A DNA stretch of 64,000 nt, taken from Alteribacter populi. Its GTDB lineage: Bacteria > Bacillota > Bacilli > Bacillales > Salisediminibacteriaceae. Position numbers and translations under genes: made by a program. The stretch is from NCBI RefSeq assembly GCF_002352765.1, contig NZ_KZ293963.1, positions 2,254,368 through 2,318,367 of the forward strand, written 5' to 3'. The notes beneath the pieces were generated by a model, which worked only from the letters and a program-made list of their open reading frames with translations, ran no database searches and was not told where the DNA came from. Shown in pieces: positions 50,753-59,823 of this stretch. Position 1 is the first letter of the stretch. Every line of letters starts with the position of its first letter.

Positions 50753-52453
50753 TTATTGATTTAGGATCTTTTCAGTTAAATTACGGATAATGTAGGGAAG
50801 AGTCTGAAACGAATATGGCTTATACACTCTCTCTGTCCGTTTATGTGCATCTTGACCATAAACACCTATATTAATTGAAGGAATGTTGAGCTTTCGAATA
50901 TCATGAACAGGAACTGGATATATTTTTTCAAACTCCGGAAAATTTTCTATCAAACTATCTATTTCGGTGTTTGTATCATGTAAAGAGAGGTAGCTACTAT
51001 CGGAAAGATAGGGGAAGAATTTCTTTACTTTGAATACTTCACTTGATTCTTCCTCAAAATTTTCTAGAACATCATGAATTAAATTTAATGTTTCTTTTTC
51101 ACCTTCTACCTCATCCCTCAAATAATTGTGTGGGCAATAAGGAGGTGCGAAAAAGATTACGACTCTTGGGCTTTTGTCTGGGTCTTCTTTCTGCAACTCT
51201 TCTAAGATTTTAAAACATAATTCCCGTTTTTCTACACCAACATTGTTTTTGACGACCTTTTTACTAATGGCTTTAACATCAATGCCCTTACTTACCAAAC
51301 CGCTTGTGTACTCGTTGTAGGAAAGGACGTCAATTTTCCAATTTAAGTTTGGTGAGGTGGGAGCTTCTGTCACTTCACAAAATGTTTGGTACTGACTCTT
51401 CATATGGTTTTCCATTTCTAGACACGCTTGCTTTGCTTTTGTAAGAAGTTTTTCCATAACTTCATTAGGACTATCTTTATAAACAAAGTAATTAAAATAC
51501 ATATAACTGCTTAATGCAGTTTGAACATTATAAAAGTCTTTATTATCACGTTGATACAAACAAGCGGGTGGCAACACTAATTCACCTTGGATATTCTCAG
51601 CAAGCTCCATATTATTATTGATTTTGCGATTAATTTCTGCTGAAATAAGTGTTGGATCTACGCTGGTCAGCGTTTCTCCTACATGTGCCTCTCTTCCATA
51701 AATATAAAAACAAGGAAGTAATTTCCCGACAGCGCCAGTATAAATATATTTGTTTGTATCGCCTTCGTATAAACCTGTTATAAAATCGTTATTAATCCCT
51801 AACATAAACTCATATTTTTTTTCATCTTTTAGTATTAATAATTCCTCTACAGAGTCAATGACACCTGTATGTTCGTTTTCTTCCACAGGATTAAACATGA
51901 CTAGAATATTTCCTTTAAGTTGATCAGCTTGTTCACTAAAATGCATAAGATTTGCTAAGTGAACCGCAATTCCACTTTTCATATCTACAGATCCTCTACC
52001 GAACATCCACTCATTACTAAGGGCTGCCTGTTTCAGTTCCTGATTATTGTCCTGCTTAGCAAAATGAGCCTTTAAAACGTCTGGCTGGAATGCCTCATCC
52101 TTATTTCCATCAAAATCACCTACTCCCACGGTATCCATGTGAGAATGAAAGAGGACTACCTTTTTGCTCTTTACATCCCCTTTTAAAAAAGCAAAAATAT
52201 TTTTTCTCCCCAAGTGGTCATCTTTCAATGGCTGTTCCCAGATGAGCTCAGGGTATTGGGAAAAATAGGGGATATTCTTCATAAATGAAGATAGGAAGTC
52301 TGCAATGATAACCTCTCCATATGTTCCATTTATACTTTTAATCCCAACGAGGGCTTTAGTTATTTCTTCAATCTTTTCAGGTGTTGGCAGCTCTTTGACT
52401 TTCAAGTAAAGTTCTTTTGGACTGATCTGTTTTTCTCTCTGTACAGACTGCAT
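50753..52453 (-). CDS. rocB: M20 metallopeptidase, RocB family
   Basis: Zinc-dependent amidohydrolase-fold protein; RocB of B. subtilis belongs to the arginine catabolic system, its exact reaction being unclear. 566 residues against the usual 566 or so. Metal motifs VVLFHSHMDTVGVGDFDG and MFGRGSVDMKSGIA, the Glu of VEENEHTGVID, and the NIPSINIGVYGQDAHKRTERVY end. ATG preceded by AGAAGGGAAG. It probably releases an amino acid from an acylated or amide-linked substrate. Its presence in the same operon as GabT suggests that substrate feeds the transaminase. Confidence 0.88.
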   Translation of the reverse strand: MQSVQREKQISPKELYLKVKELPTPEKIEEITKALVGIKSINGTYGEVIIADFLSSFMKNIPYFSQYPELIWEQPLKDDHLGRKNIFAFLKGDVKSKKVVLFHSHMDTVGVGDFDGNKDEAFQPDVLKAHFAKQDNNQELKQAALSNEWMFGRGSVDMKSGIAVHLANLMHFSEQADQLKGNILVMFNPVEENEHTGVIDSVEELLILKDEKKYEFMLGINNDFITGLYEGDTNKYIYTGAVGKLLPCFYIYGREAHVGETLTSVDPTLISAEINRKINNNMELAENIQGELVLPPACLYQRDNKDFYNVQTALSSYMYFNYFVYKDSPNEVMEKLLTKAKQACLEMENHMKSQYQTFCEVTEAPTSPNLNWKIDVLSYNEYTSGLVSKGIDVKAISKKVVKNNVGVEKRELCFKILEELQKEDPDKSPRVVIFFAPPYCPHNYLRDEVEGEKETLNLIHDVLENFEEESSEVFKVKKFFPYLSDSSYLSLHDTNTEIDSLIENFPEFEKIYPVPVHDIRKLNIPSINIGVYGQDAHKRTERVYKPYSFQTLPYIIRNLTEKILNQ

Positions 52454-52474
52454 CTTTCAGAACACTTCCCTTCT

Positions 52475-53428
52475 CTAATAATGCCGACTAAGGTCAACTC
52501 TGTTGATCATCTCATCAGGTTGTTCACACTGATACTTTTTATAGTTTGATAGTAGGATGTCCATACATCTCCCAAGGTAACGATGAGACTTTGCAGACAT
52601 ATGCGGAGTGATAATGACATTCTCTAATGTCCATAAAGCATGCCCTTTCGGAAGAGGCTCTGTTTGAAATACATCGAGAATCGCTCCTCTTATCTTGCGC
52701 TCGTTTAATAAATCAACTAACGCATCCTCATCAATCAAATCCCCTCTTCCAACGTTAATCAATACCGCATCTTTATGTAATTTTTGCAAATAGTCACCTG
52801 AAAAGGTTCCTTTTGTTTCTTTCGTTGAAGGTAGAACAATGACCACATAGGCATACTCATGAACCTTCTTTTCAGCCTGCTCTAAGGTATGTACATGATC
52901 AAAAGGTGCTACAGGACGTCCTGATGTGTTGACACCATGAACCTTCATATCAAAAAACTTTGCTTTTTCAGCGATCTTAACTCCTATCGTCCCCGTACCA
53001 TAAATAAGAACAGATTGATCGTTTAATTCCCCTACCAACGTTTCTCGTTCCCATTCTTGATTTTTTTGTAAATGCAAGTAACGGTGAAAGTGCTTTTCAA
53101 AATGGAGCATGCCTCCGATAATATATTCACTCATGGGAATAGCATGAATTCCTTTCGCACTTGTGACGAGTAGACCTTGTTTTCGTAAGGTGGAAAAAGG
53201 TAAATCCTCCAAACCAGCACTTAACATTTGTATCCATTTCAAATTAGGGTAGCGTAAAATATTACGGTCCGTTAAGTCATTCCCGTACGTTATCAATATT
53301 TCAATATCCTTTTCAATCTCTGCTGGAATAGCGTCAATATGAGGATAGGTGTAGATCTCTTCCCCTGTTTCTTTTTTTACTTTTTCATGGTGATGATCTA
53401 AAATCTCATCTGTTGTACTAACAATCAT
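52475..53428 (-). CDS. D-isomer 2-hydroxyacid dehydrogenase
   Basis: NAD(P)H-linked reductase or oxidase for 2-oxo/2-hydroxy acids (glyoxylate, hydroxypyruvate). 317 residues. Rossmann signature YGTGTIGVKIAEKAKFF, catalytic Arg in INVGRGDLIDEDAL, Glu in FQTEPLP and His in TPHMSAKSH. Substrate not readable. CAAGGGAGG lies upstream. It makes a 2-hydroxyacid that the GlcDF pair in the same operon could re-oxidise, or vice versa. Confidence 0.9.
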   Translation of the reverse strand: MIVSTTDEILDHHHEKVKKETGEEIYTYPHIDAIPAEIEKDIEILITYGNDLTDRNILRYPNLKWIQMLSAGLEDLPFSTLRKQGLLVTSAKGIHAIPMSEYIIGGMLHFEKHFHRYLHLQKNQEWERETLVGELNDQSVLIYGTGTIGVKIAEKAKFFDMKVHGVNTSGRPVAPFDHVHTLEQAEKKVHEYAYVVIVLPSTKETKGTFSGDYLQKLHKDAVLINVGRGDLIDEDALVDLLNERKIRGAILDVFQTEPLPKGHALWTLENVIITPHMSAKSHRYLGRCMDILLSNYKKYQCEQPDEMINRVDLSRHY

Positions 53429-53514
53429 CAGTCTACCTCCCTTGAAAATGGATAGATAATAAGGAAAAACTAGTAAAATATCACTTTCAAAGCTAACGAT
53501 TTTTACTAATAAAC

Positions 53515-53862
53515 CTACTTCTCAGGATAAACTAGAGCCATGATTTCCATCTCATTGTCATGAGGATTTTCCATGCCATGGCTTTGTCCAACTTCAATAG
53601 AACACACATCACCAGGTTTAACTGGGATACGCTCTTTTTGGCTATTTATAAAAAAACCTTCACCTTTCAGTACGTAATAAGTCTCAGCTTCGCCAATATG
53701 TTGATGATATCCTATTGTAGTTTGGGGATTAATAATGACTTTCGCAAAAAGAGAAACCTTATCCATTGTGTCATCAGAAGTTAATAGTTTATAAATTCCG
53801 ATGCTTCCCACACCCCCATGTGGATTTTCAACAATCAACCTTTCATCTGTTCTTCTAATCAT
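53515..53862 (-). CDS. Small cupin-domain protein
   Basis: About 115 residues, one cupin fold: GYHQHIGEAETYYVLKGEG (motif 1) and KPGDVCSIEVGQSHGMENPH (motif 2), with metal ligands His, His, Glu and His in place. It may be an isomerase or a dioxygenase in the pathway, or a sensor. The ATG 53862 has GAGGGTGAGG upstream; an in-frame GTG lies three codons earlier. It sits 12 bases from dctM, so it is part of the operon. No closer family recognised. Confidence 0.85.
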   Translation of the reverse strand: MIRRTDERLIVENPHGGVGSIGIYKLLTSDDTMDKVSLFAKVIINPQTTIGYHQHIGEAETYYVLKGEGFFINSQKERIPVKPGDVCSIEVGQSHGMENPHDNEMEIMALVYPEK

Positions 53863-53874
53863 TACCCTCACCCT

Positions 53875-55155
53875 CTATCCAAACAAATTTGGAAGAACTG
53901 TTGATATACTTGGAACAAAAATGATAACTAAGACAATAATCGCTACAATACAAATGACGTGTAACACATAAGGAAACATATCTTCTATACCCATATTTTT
54001 ATCTGTAATACTACACCCTGCAATTAAAGATAATCCAACTGGTGGAGTAATATTTGCTAATGCAAAGTTCATAATTAATACCATCCCGAAATGTATAGGG
54101 TCTATTCCATACTGCATGGCTACTGGCATGAATATTGGACTAAGTAAAATTATTAAAGAAGTTACTTCCGTTAGAGTTCCTAAAATAAATAAAACCAACG
54201 ACACCATTAATAAAAACTGGATGGGTGTGCTTGCATATTGCAAGAAAAAATCAGAAATCATAGCAGGAATCCTATTCGCAGTTAAGACATAACTAAATGC
54301 ATTTGCAACTGAAATAATTACTAAAATAGTTGCGGAAGTTACTGCCGAAGTTACCATGATTCCCTTGAAATTATTAAAGGTTAATTCACGATAATACAAT
54401 GAAAGTATAAATCCGTATAACACTGCTAAGACTGCAGCCTCTGTCGCTGTCACTAGACCACTAAAAATACCACCTAATATAATTACAGGAGTCATAAGTG
54501 GTAAAAACGCCTCTTTACAAATTTCAAGGAATTCTCTTCCACTTATTTTTTCCTGTTCAATTACACCATAACCTTTTCGTTTGGACATAAATCCTGCATA
54601 AACACAAATTAATGTAGTTAGTAGGATCCCAGGTAGAAGGCCTGCTATAAATAGTTCTCCAATAGAAATATTCGCTGTTATCCCAAGTATTACCATGGTT
54701 ATACTTGGTGGAATAATTAACCCTAATACACCAGCAGGTCCTATTAAGCTAGCAGTAAATGCATTGCTATATTTTTGTTCTTTCATCCTAGGAACAACAA
54801 CTGAACCTACAGCATAAGTTGTGGCAACAGTGGAACCAGATACTGCACCAAATAATGCACTAGTAACAACTGACGTCATAGCTAATCCACCAGAAAGTTT
54901 ACCTACTATTGCATTTGCTAAGCGTATTAACCGTTTTGTTAACCCTCCCTTGCCCATGATATTTCCAGCTAATATAAAAAGTGGTAATGCTAGATATGAA
55001 AAGTTATTTACCCCAGCAAACATTCTTTGTACCATCAGCTCTAATGAGACATCACCTAGTAACAACATCCCGACGGTAACAGACCCCATCGTAAAGGCAA
55101 TAGGCATACCAAGGAAGAGTAAAACAAAGAATGAAATTAAAATTATAATAATCAT
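53875..55155 (-). CDS. dctM: TRAP transporter large permease DctM
   Basis: Main channel of a tripartite, Na+-driven, ATP-independent importer. 426 residues, about 12 transmembrane helices: MIIIILISFFVLLFLGMPIAFTMG; the DctM-conserved FILAGNIMGKGGLTKRLIRLANAIVG and GLIIPPSITMVILG are present. Overlaps dctQ by four bases (ATGA). Confidence 0.95.
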   Translation of the reverse strand: MIIIILISFFVLLFLGMPIAFTMGSVTVGMLLLGDVSLELMVQRMFAGVNNFSYLALPLFILAGNIMGKGGLTKRLIRLANAIVGKLSGGLAMTSVVTSALFGAVSGSTVATTYAVGSVVVPRMKEQKYSNAFTASLIGPAGVLGLIIPPSITMVILGITANISIGELFIAGLLPGILLTTLICVYAGFMSKRKGYGVIEQEKISGREFLEICKEAFLPLMTPVIILGGIFSGLVTATEAAVLAVLYGFILSLYYRELTFNNFKGIMVTSAVTSATILVIISVANAFSYVLTANRIPAMISDFFLQYASTPIQFLLMVSLVLFILGTLTEVTSLIILLSPIFMPVAMQYGIDPIHFGMVLIMNFALANITPPVGLSLIAGCSITDKNMGIEDMFPYVLHVICIVAIIVLVIIFVPSISTVLPNLFG

Positions 55156-55628
55156 GTGGTAGTCTCTCCTTTATTAGAGGAATCCAACATATTAACCACT
55201 ATAAAATAGATAGAAAATATCGAGCTGACTGGTATAACAAGATAAAATAATCCCATCGGTAATTGTAATGTTGAAGATGTAGTGTCCATTGCTGCAATTG
55301 TAAGTCTGAATCCATATACCATTAAAACGCTAAAAAGCGATATCATTATTCCATGGATCAACAAACCGATTTTATGACGGAGACCTACATTCACTAAATT
55401 CACAAAGTAACTAACTGATAAATGCATCTTTTCATGAAATGCTAAACTAGTTCCTAAAAAAGTTAGCCAAACAACTAGAAGTCGTGCTATCTCCTCAGTC
55501 CCAGGTAAAGAAATCTTCATAAACCTTGAAAATACTTGCACGAAGACAATAATAGTTAATCCGGTAATCGTTATGATGCAAAGTATAGACAATAACTTAA
55601 CTATTTTTTCTGTAACTTTTGTCAACAT
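55152..55628 (-). CDS. dctQ: TRAP transporter small permease DctQ
   Basis: Four-helix membrane partner of DctM. 158 residues; FVQVFSRFMKISLPGTEEIARLLVVWLTFLGTSLAFHEKMH is the typical DctQ core. AAAGGAG upstream. It is separated from dctP by a strong hairpin. Confidence 0.93.
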   Translation of the reverse strand: MLTKVTEKIVKLLSILCIITITGLTIIVFVQVFSRFMKISLPGTEEIARLLVVWLTFLGTSLAFHEKMHLSVSYFVNLVNVGLRHKIGLLIHGIMISLFSVLMVYGFRLTIAAMDTTSSTLQLPMGLFYLVIPVSSIFSIYFIVVNMLDSSNKGETTT

Positions 55629-55738
55629 ATTTTTCTCCTTTAGTTTGAATCAATTTCTTCTATCTGAGTTTCGCAAACTCAAGAGTTTCTGAAGCGTTAA
55701 AAAGGAGCAACTAAATTTGTGAATAAGGCTATAAAGTG

Positions 55739-55776
55739 GCCTCTCTGTTTAGAAAACTTGGCCTAAACAGAGAGGC
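55739..55776 (-). terminator. Internal hairpin between dctP and dctQ
   Basis: Perfect 13-bp stem GCCTCTCTGTTTA/TAAACAGAGAGGC, 12-nt loop, weak T-tail (CACTTTATAG). It probably terminates or protects part of the transcript so that the binding protein is made in excess over the permeases. Confidence 0.75.
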
Positions 55777-55784
55777 GAAATGAA

Positions 55785-56822
55785 TTACCATCCAGAAGCA
55801 TCTCTATAAATATCCATTAGCTCCTCCCCAAAATTCTCGTTTTCCCATTCATCATAAACAGGTAACATCTGTTCGCGGAAAGCCTCTGTATTTACATCAT
55901 CATTAATGATCATGCCTCTATCAGCTAATTCTTCAAGATACTCTTCTTCACTCTCGTTATTAATGTTCTGAACTTCTTTGGAAATCCTTTCACCTTCTGC
56001 TAGGATAACTTCCTGATCTTCAGGTGAAATTCTATCCCAAGTATCGTTATCTATTACCATCATAATGGTATTATAGAAGTGGCCTGTTAGTGATAAATAG
56101 TCTTGAACTTCATCAAAATTAGGTGCAGCGATGTTCGCAAGTGGGTTTTCTTGTGCATCTAGAGTACCTTGTTGTAAAGCTCCATAAACTTCACTAAACG
56201 CCATTACAGTTGGTAAAGCTCCTATTTGTTCAAATGCATCAACACGTAAGGCTGTTTCAGCAACACGAATACTCATTCCTTCCATATCCTCTGGATTAAC
56301 AATTGGCTGATTATTATTTGTTACGTGTCTAAATCCCCACTCTAAAAAAGATACTTTTGTCATACCCTGCTCATCCATCACATTTGCTAAGTAATCCCCA
56401 AATTCACCCTCATATGCAGTACGTGCATCTTCAATGTCATTCCACATATATGGTAAATCTTCAATTGCCATTCGCATGTCTAGGGATTGCATAGACCCGA
56501 CCATAATCGCTGCTGATTCCATAGTTCCCAATTGTACTTGTTCTAACATTTCTGTTTCAGATCCTAGTTGACTATTTGGAAAGACGTCTATATTAATACG
56601 ACCTTCAGTTTCTTCATGAACTGTTTCAGCCATATCTTCTATTAAGTCAGATGCCGGGGTCCCTTCTGATAAAGCATGACCTAATTGTAAATCAACAGTT
56701 TCTCCCTCATTACTCGTTTCATTTTCTGAACCCTCTTCATTTCCTGAAGTCTCACTATTACAACCTATAAGAATTGCCATTAGCATTACAGTACTTATTA
56801 AAATTAATATATTTTTTTTCAT
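55785..56822 (-). CDS. dctP: TRAP transporter substrate-binding lipoprotein DctP
   Basis: Captures the substrate outside the cell for DctQM. ATG 56822 (MKKNILILISTVMLMAILIG) with GGGAGG upstream; lipobox ILIGC makes it membrane-tethered; an acidic Ser/Glu linker follows. TRAP motifs: LGHALSEGTPASDLIEDMAE, VFPNSQLGSETEMLEQVQLG, and GFRHVTNNNQPIVNPEDMEGMSIRV, which carries the Arg that binds the substrate carboxylate. 345 residues. The substrate should be a carboxylate; the operon content suggests one that yields GABA-like and 2-hydroxy acid intermediates. Confidence 0.93.
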   Translation of the reverse strand: MKKNILILISTVMLMAILIGCNSETSGNEEGSENETSNEGETVDLQLGHALSEGTPASDLIEDMAETVHEETEGRINIDVFPNSQLGSETEMLEQVQLGTMESAAIMVGSMQSLDMRMAIEDLPYMWNDIEDARTAYEGEFGDYLANVMDEQGMTKVSFLEWGFRHVTNNNQPIVNPEDMEGMSIRVAETALRVDAFEQIGALPTVMAFSEVYGALQQGTLDAQENPLANIAAPNFDEVQDYLSLTGHFYNTIMMVIDNDTWDRISPEDQEVILAEGERISKEVQNINNESEEEYLEELADRGMIINDDVNTEAFREQMLPVYDEWENENFGEELMDIYRDASGW

Positions 56823-56894
56823 TTTTATAATCCTCCCATTTAGTTTTGCAAGCATTTGAAATAAGTCCATTCACCACTATACAGCTAAATTCAT

Positions 56895-56909
56895 CGTAAC
56901 CGCTTACAA
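56895..56909 (-). promoter_or_regulatory. cre-like site upstream of dctP
   Basis: Minus strand TTGTAAGCGGTTACG matches cre at 14 of 15 positions, 73 bases before the dctP start, close to a TATAGT that could serve as a -10. It indicates CcpA repression of the TRAP/catabolic operon. Confidence 0.75.
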
Positions 56910-56962
56910 ATACAAACCGAGCATACTTTTTTCAACCTATGTATCCCCCCTAATTTATACTG

Positions 56963-57604
56963 CTATGTCAAAATGCGTTTAGTTACATTTTGAACGTGTA
57001 ACTTCATCTGTTTTTCTACTTCTAAAGGTATTTTTGTTTTTAGGGCTTCGACAATTTGCAAATGTTCTTCCACTGCTCCATTAGCACTTTCTTGTAAAGT
57101 ACTTGATAAAATCAAAAATCTTTGTACTTGATAAATTAGATTTGTTATATAGTCATTCAATTGTTCATTCTTAGAAAAACCAGCTATTGAAAAGTGGAAT
57201 TCGTTATCTAGTTCAAGGAATTTACTGTAATTATCCTCAGCAATTGCTTCCTTTTGTTGGTCACAAATATCTTTTAATAATTCAACCTGTTGTTCATCAA
57301 TGTGTTCTATAGCTAAACGTGCAGCTAAAGTTTCTAGAGATTCACGTATGACTTGAAAATTAACTACATCTTGCATTGAAATCTTACTTACTCTAGCTTT
57401 ACGTCCTGGTTTCATCTCTACTAGACCCTCAAATGCTAGTTGATTTAATGCAGCTTTAATCGGAGTTCTACTAATTCCCAAATTAACAGCAAGTCGTTCT
57501 TCAGCTAAAATTTCTAGAGGCTGAAAGTCATTAGCAATTATTGCTTGTTTAATTTCTTTATAAGCTTTTTCAGCAAGTGTTTCAGTCGGTTTAATTTTTC
57601 TCAT
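56963..57604 (-). CDS. GntR-family (FadR subfamily) transcriptional regulator
   Basis: Probable substrate-responsive repressor of the TRAP operon. ATG 57604 (MRKIKPTETLAEKAYKEIKQ) has AAAAAGGTG upstream. Winged helix about 10-75 with LAVNLGISRTPIKAALNQLAFEGLVEMKPGRKARV, then an all-helical FCD domain with metal-type His/Asp (ELDNEFHFSIAG, EEHLQIVEAL). About 213 residues. It lies directly upstream of dctP in the same direction, and a palindrome overlies its own promoter, so it is probably autoregulated. Confidence 0.93.
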   Translation of the reverse strand: MRKIKPTETLAEKAYKEIKQAIIANDFQPLEILAEERLAVNLGISRTPIKAALNQLAFEGLVEMKPGRKARVSKISMQDVVNFQVIRESLETLAARLAIEHIDEQQVELLKDICDQQKEAIAEDNYSKFLELDNEFHFSIAGFSKNEQLNDYITNLIYQVQRFLILSSTLQESANGAVEEHLQIVEALKTKIPLEVEKQMKLHVQNVTKRILT

Positions 57605-57640
57605 TTTTTTCACCTTTTTATTTTTAAGTTTGAATACCAC

Positions 57641-57687
57641 ATTCTGTATACTGTATACAGAATACTGCACAAATAAATGTTTGTCAA
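57641..57687 (-). promoter_or_regulatory. gntR promoter and palindromic operator
   Basis: TTGACA (57682-57687), 17-base spacer, TATTCT (57659-57664). The -10 is covered by a perfect palindrome (57641-57663) with 11-base arms ATTCTGTATAC/GTATACAGAAT around one base. TGTATACA-type half sites fit GntR/FadR regulators, so direct repression is likely. Confidence 0.85.
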
Positions 57688-57689
57688 TT

Positions 57690-58210
57690 ATAAATTTTCC
57701 AAATATTTTATTTGTTCAGGTAAATAGCGAGATCTAGGAAGTGATCATTAGATTCCTTATCCTTTTGGAGTCACTACTCTTTGTAGTTAACTTCGCCTCT
57801 TTGTTAGCACATTCTATAGCTCTTTAAAAACCCACTTACCGATATTTTACATTTTATAATATAGAAATAGCCCCTTCTCCCAACTGGAAGTAGAGGCGTC
57901 GTTGCTTGTTACTTGAACATCTACTGTTCATAGAACAAACGTACGTTCAGTTTTGTGATATATGTCTTATTTTTAAGTTGTTCCCTTTATGAAAATGCTT
58001 CATATTTAAGTATTGACAATATTATCTCTGAGAATAACTAACTTCCCATTCGTTAGTCTAGAATAAACCCCACATACAGTTATCCCTTGACTATTTTTAA
58101 GCTCGTTCATGTATATTATCCAATTAAAGTTGATATCTAACCTCTTACCAACATACTCTGTTTTTATACTATAGCAATATCCATTATTTCACTCAAAAAC
58201 GCCTTTGTAT
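57690..58210. other. Intergenic region between gntR and hag, no gene seen
   Basis: About 520 AT-rich bases, the right edge of the catabolic insertion. No open frame with a ribosome site and no repeat family member seen. Confidence 0.5.
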
Positions 58211-58214
58211 TATG

Positions 58215-58244
58215 AAAAAGAGACCCCAGCCTAAGCTAGAGCCT
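58215..58244 (-). terminator. hag: Terminator after hag
   Basis: Stem AGGCTCTAG/CTGGGGTCT (several G-T pairs) followed by CTTTTTC on the minus strand, 24 bases past the stop. Confidence 0.75.
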
Positions 58245-58267
58245 TTATTAATTATTGAATAATAAAA

Positions 58268-59440
58268 TTATCCAAGTAATTGTAGTACTGACTGTGGTTG
58301 TTGATTAGCTTGAGCTAACATTGACTGAGAAGCTTGAGAAAGAATGTTTGAACGAGTCATTTCCATCATCTCAGCAGCCATATCAACGTCACGGATACGA
58401 GATTCCGCAGCTGATAGGTTCTCAGAAGCGTTGTCTAAGTTAGAGATTGTGTGCTCTAAACGGTTTTGAACCGCACCCAATTTTGATCTTTCAGCAGACA
58501 CTGATTCAATTGCACTATCAAGTGTTGCAATTGCTGCATCAGCCCCTTCTTGATCTGTCACATCAAGATTGTGTACTCCTAGAGCTTCTGATCTCATATC
58601 AGATAAATCAACTGAAATATTTTGTCCATCATTTGCGCCAATATGAAATTTCAGTGAGTTATCTTCTACTCCTACAGTATCAGCAGTAGAAGCAGCTGCT
58701 GCTCCATCTCCTTCTTCTTCTAGAATACTAGCATCAACAGAAACTTCAAAAACTTCTCCATTAGAACCAGTTACAGACTTTGTTAGAGTTCCTTCTTCTA
58801 TCTCAGCAGCAGTAAATGTAACATCACCGACAGCAGTACCTTCCTCATCAGTGATAGCAAAAGTGACTTCTTCAAATACTCCATCAGCTTCATCTGCAGC
58901 TGATTCATCATCAAAAGTAAGTTGTTGAGTTATTCCATAGTCTTGCTCTGTAACATTCCCACTAGCTTTAACATCCGTAGCAAAGGAAACATTATCACTA
59001 GTAAAATCAGTTTCAATACCTAAGTCTCCAGAAACTAAAGTTTTTGTGTTAAATTCAGTGTTATTGCCGATACGGTCAATTTCAGCACTTAATTGATCAA
59101 TTTCTTTTTGTATTTCGTCACGATCTTCATTAGTATTAGTATCGTTAGCAGATTGTACAGATAGTTCACGCATACGTTGAAGAATACTGTGAGTTTCGTC
59201 TAATGCACCTTCTGCAGTTTGAATTAAAGAAATTCCATCTTGAGAGTTTCGGCTTGCTTGATCCAAACCATTAATTTGCGCACGCATCTTCTCAGAGATT
59301 GCTAGACCTGCTGCGTCGTCGCCAGCACGGTTGATACGCATACCTGAGGATAGCTTCTCCATTGAGTTTTGGTTTGCTTGTTGGTTAACACCCATTTGAC
59401 GGTGGGTGTTCAACGCTGGAATATTGTTGTTAATAATCAT
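58268..59440 (-). CDS. hag: Flagellin
   Basis: Filament subunit. ATG 59440 gives MIINNNIPALNTHRQMGVNQ with AAGGAGG 10 nt upstream; the frame stays open 47 codons farther, but these overlap the leader. N-terminal D0/D1 (MEKLSSGMRINRAGDDAAGLAISEKMRAQI) and C-terminal (NLDNASENLSAAESRIRDVDMAAEMMEMTRSNILSQASQSMLAQANQQPQSVLQLLG) parts are canonical. The middle (about 180-310) is a variable, very acidic domain, giving 390 residues against 304 in B. subtilis. Controlled by sigma-D, CsrA and FliW as inferred from the leader. Confidence 0.97.
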   Translation of the reverse strand: MIINNNIPALNTHRQMGVNQQANQNSMEKLSSGMRINRAGDDAAGLAISEKMRAQINGLDQASRNSQDGISLIQTAEGALDETHSILQRMRELSVQSANDTNTNEDRDEIQKEIDQLSAEIDRIGNNTEFNTKTLVSGDLGIETDFTSDNVSFATDVKASGNVTEQDYGITQQLTFDDESAADEADGVFEEVTFAITDEEGTAVGDVTFTAAEIEEGTLTKSVTGSNGEVFEVSVDASILEEEGDGAAAASTADTVGVEDNSLKFHIGANDGQNISVDLSDMRSEALGVHNLDVTDQEGADAAIATLDSAIESVSAERSKLGAVQNRLEHTISNLDNASENLSAAESRIRDVDMAAEMMEMTRSNILSQASQSMLAQANQQPQSVLQLLG

Positions 59441-59447
59441 AATAAAA

Positions 59448-59486
59448 ATTCCTCCTTGAATTTTGCTTCCTCCCACGTCCTTGTGA
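59448..59486 (-). promoter_or_regulatory. hag: CsrA-type GGA sites in the hag leader
   Basis: The mRNA has TCACAAGGACGT (59475-59486), matching nine of twelve positions of the CsrA consensus, and AAGGAGG over the Shine-Dalgarno (about 59451-59459). Two GGA motifs 20-25 bases apart, one on the ribosome site, is the layout of B. subtilis hag. CsrA and its antagonist FliW are encoded 2-3 kb away. Confidence 0.7.
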
Positions 59487-59560
59487 TTGGAAGATTCGTT
59501 TTTGGTGTTCACGTTGGAGAACGTCTGCAGCCGTCCTCTTTTGTGAACTTGACACTTCTT

Positions 59561-59587
59561 ATATCGGACGAAAGGCCCCAATGTTTA
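59561..59587 (-). promoter_or_regulatory. hag: Sigma-D promoter of hag
   Basis: TAAA (59584-59587), 15-base spacer, TCCGATAT (59561-59568) on the minus strand, one mismatch to the sigma-D consensus. The leader would be about 115 bases, leaving room for the CsrA sites. Confidence 0.9.
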
Positions 59588-59823
59588 ATGTTTTTTGGGT
59601 AAATTTCGACTTTTTCTTAAAAGTAAGTATCTTTTTCTTCACGTTTTGTGTTAATTCCTTAAAATGCGTGTTTAAATGTGTCGATAATGTGAACATTCGT
59701 AAAAATTACAGAATTTTCCGTGTTTTGAGGTTAATTATGCTGGTGTTTCCATTTAAATTACAATACTATGTATTTATGGTAGTTAATACCTAAATAGAAA
59801 TGACTATGAAGGAGAGTGGTATT

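Noticed and set aside
59701..59716. ComK box upstream of comK (AAAA...TTTT)
   Set aside because: The spacing between the A and T runs is 8 rather than the 5 required for a K-box half site, and the DNA is generally AT-rich.
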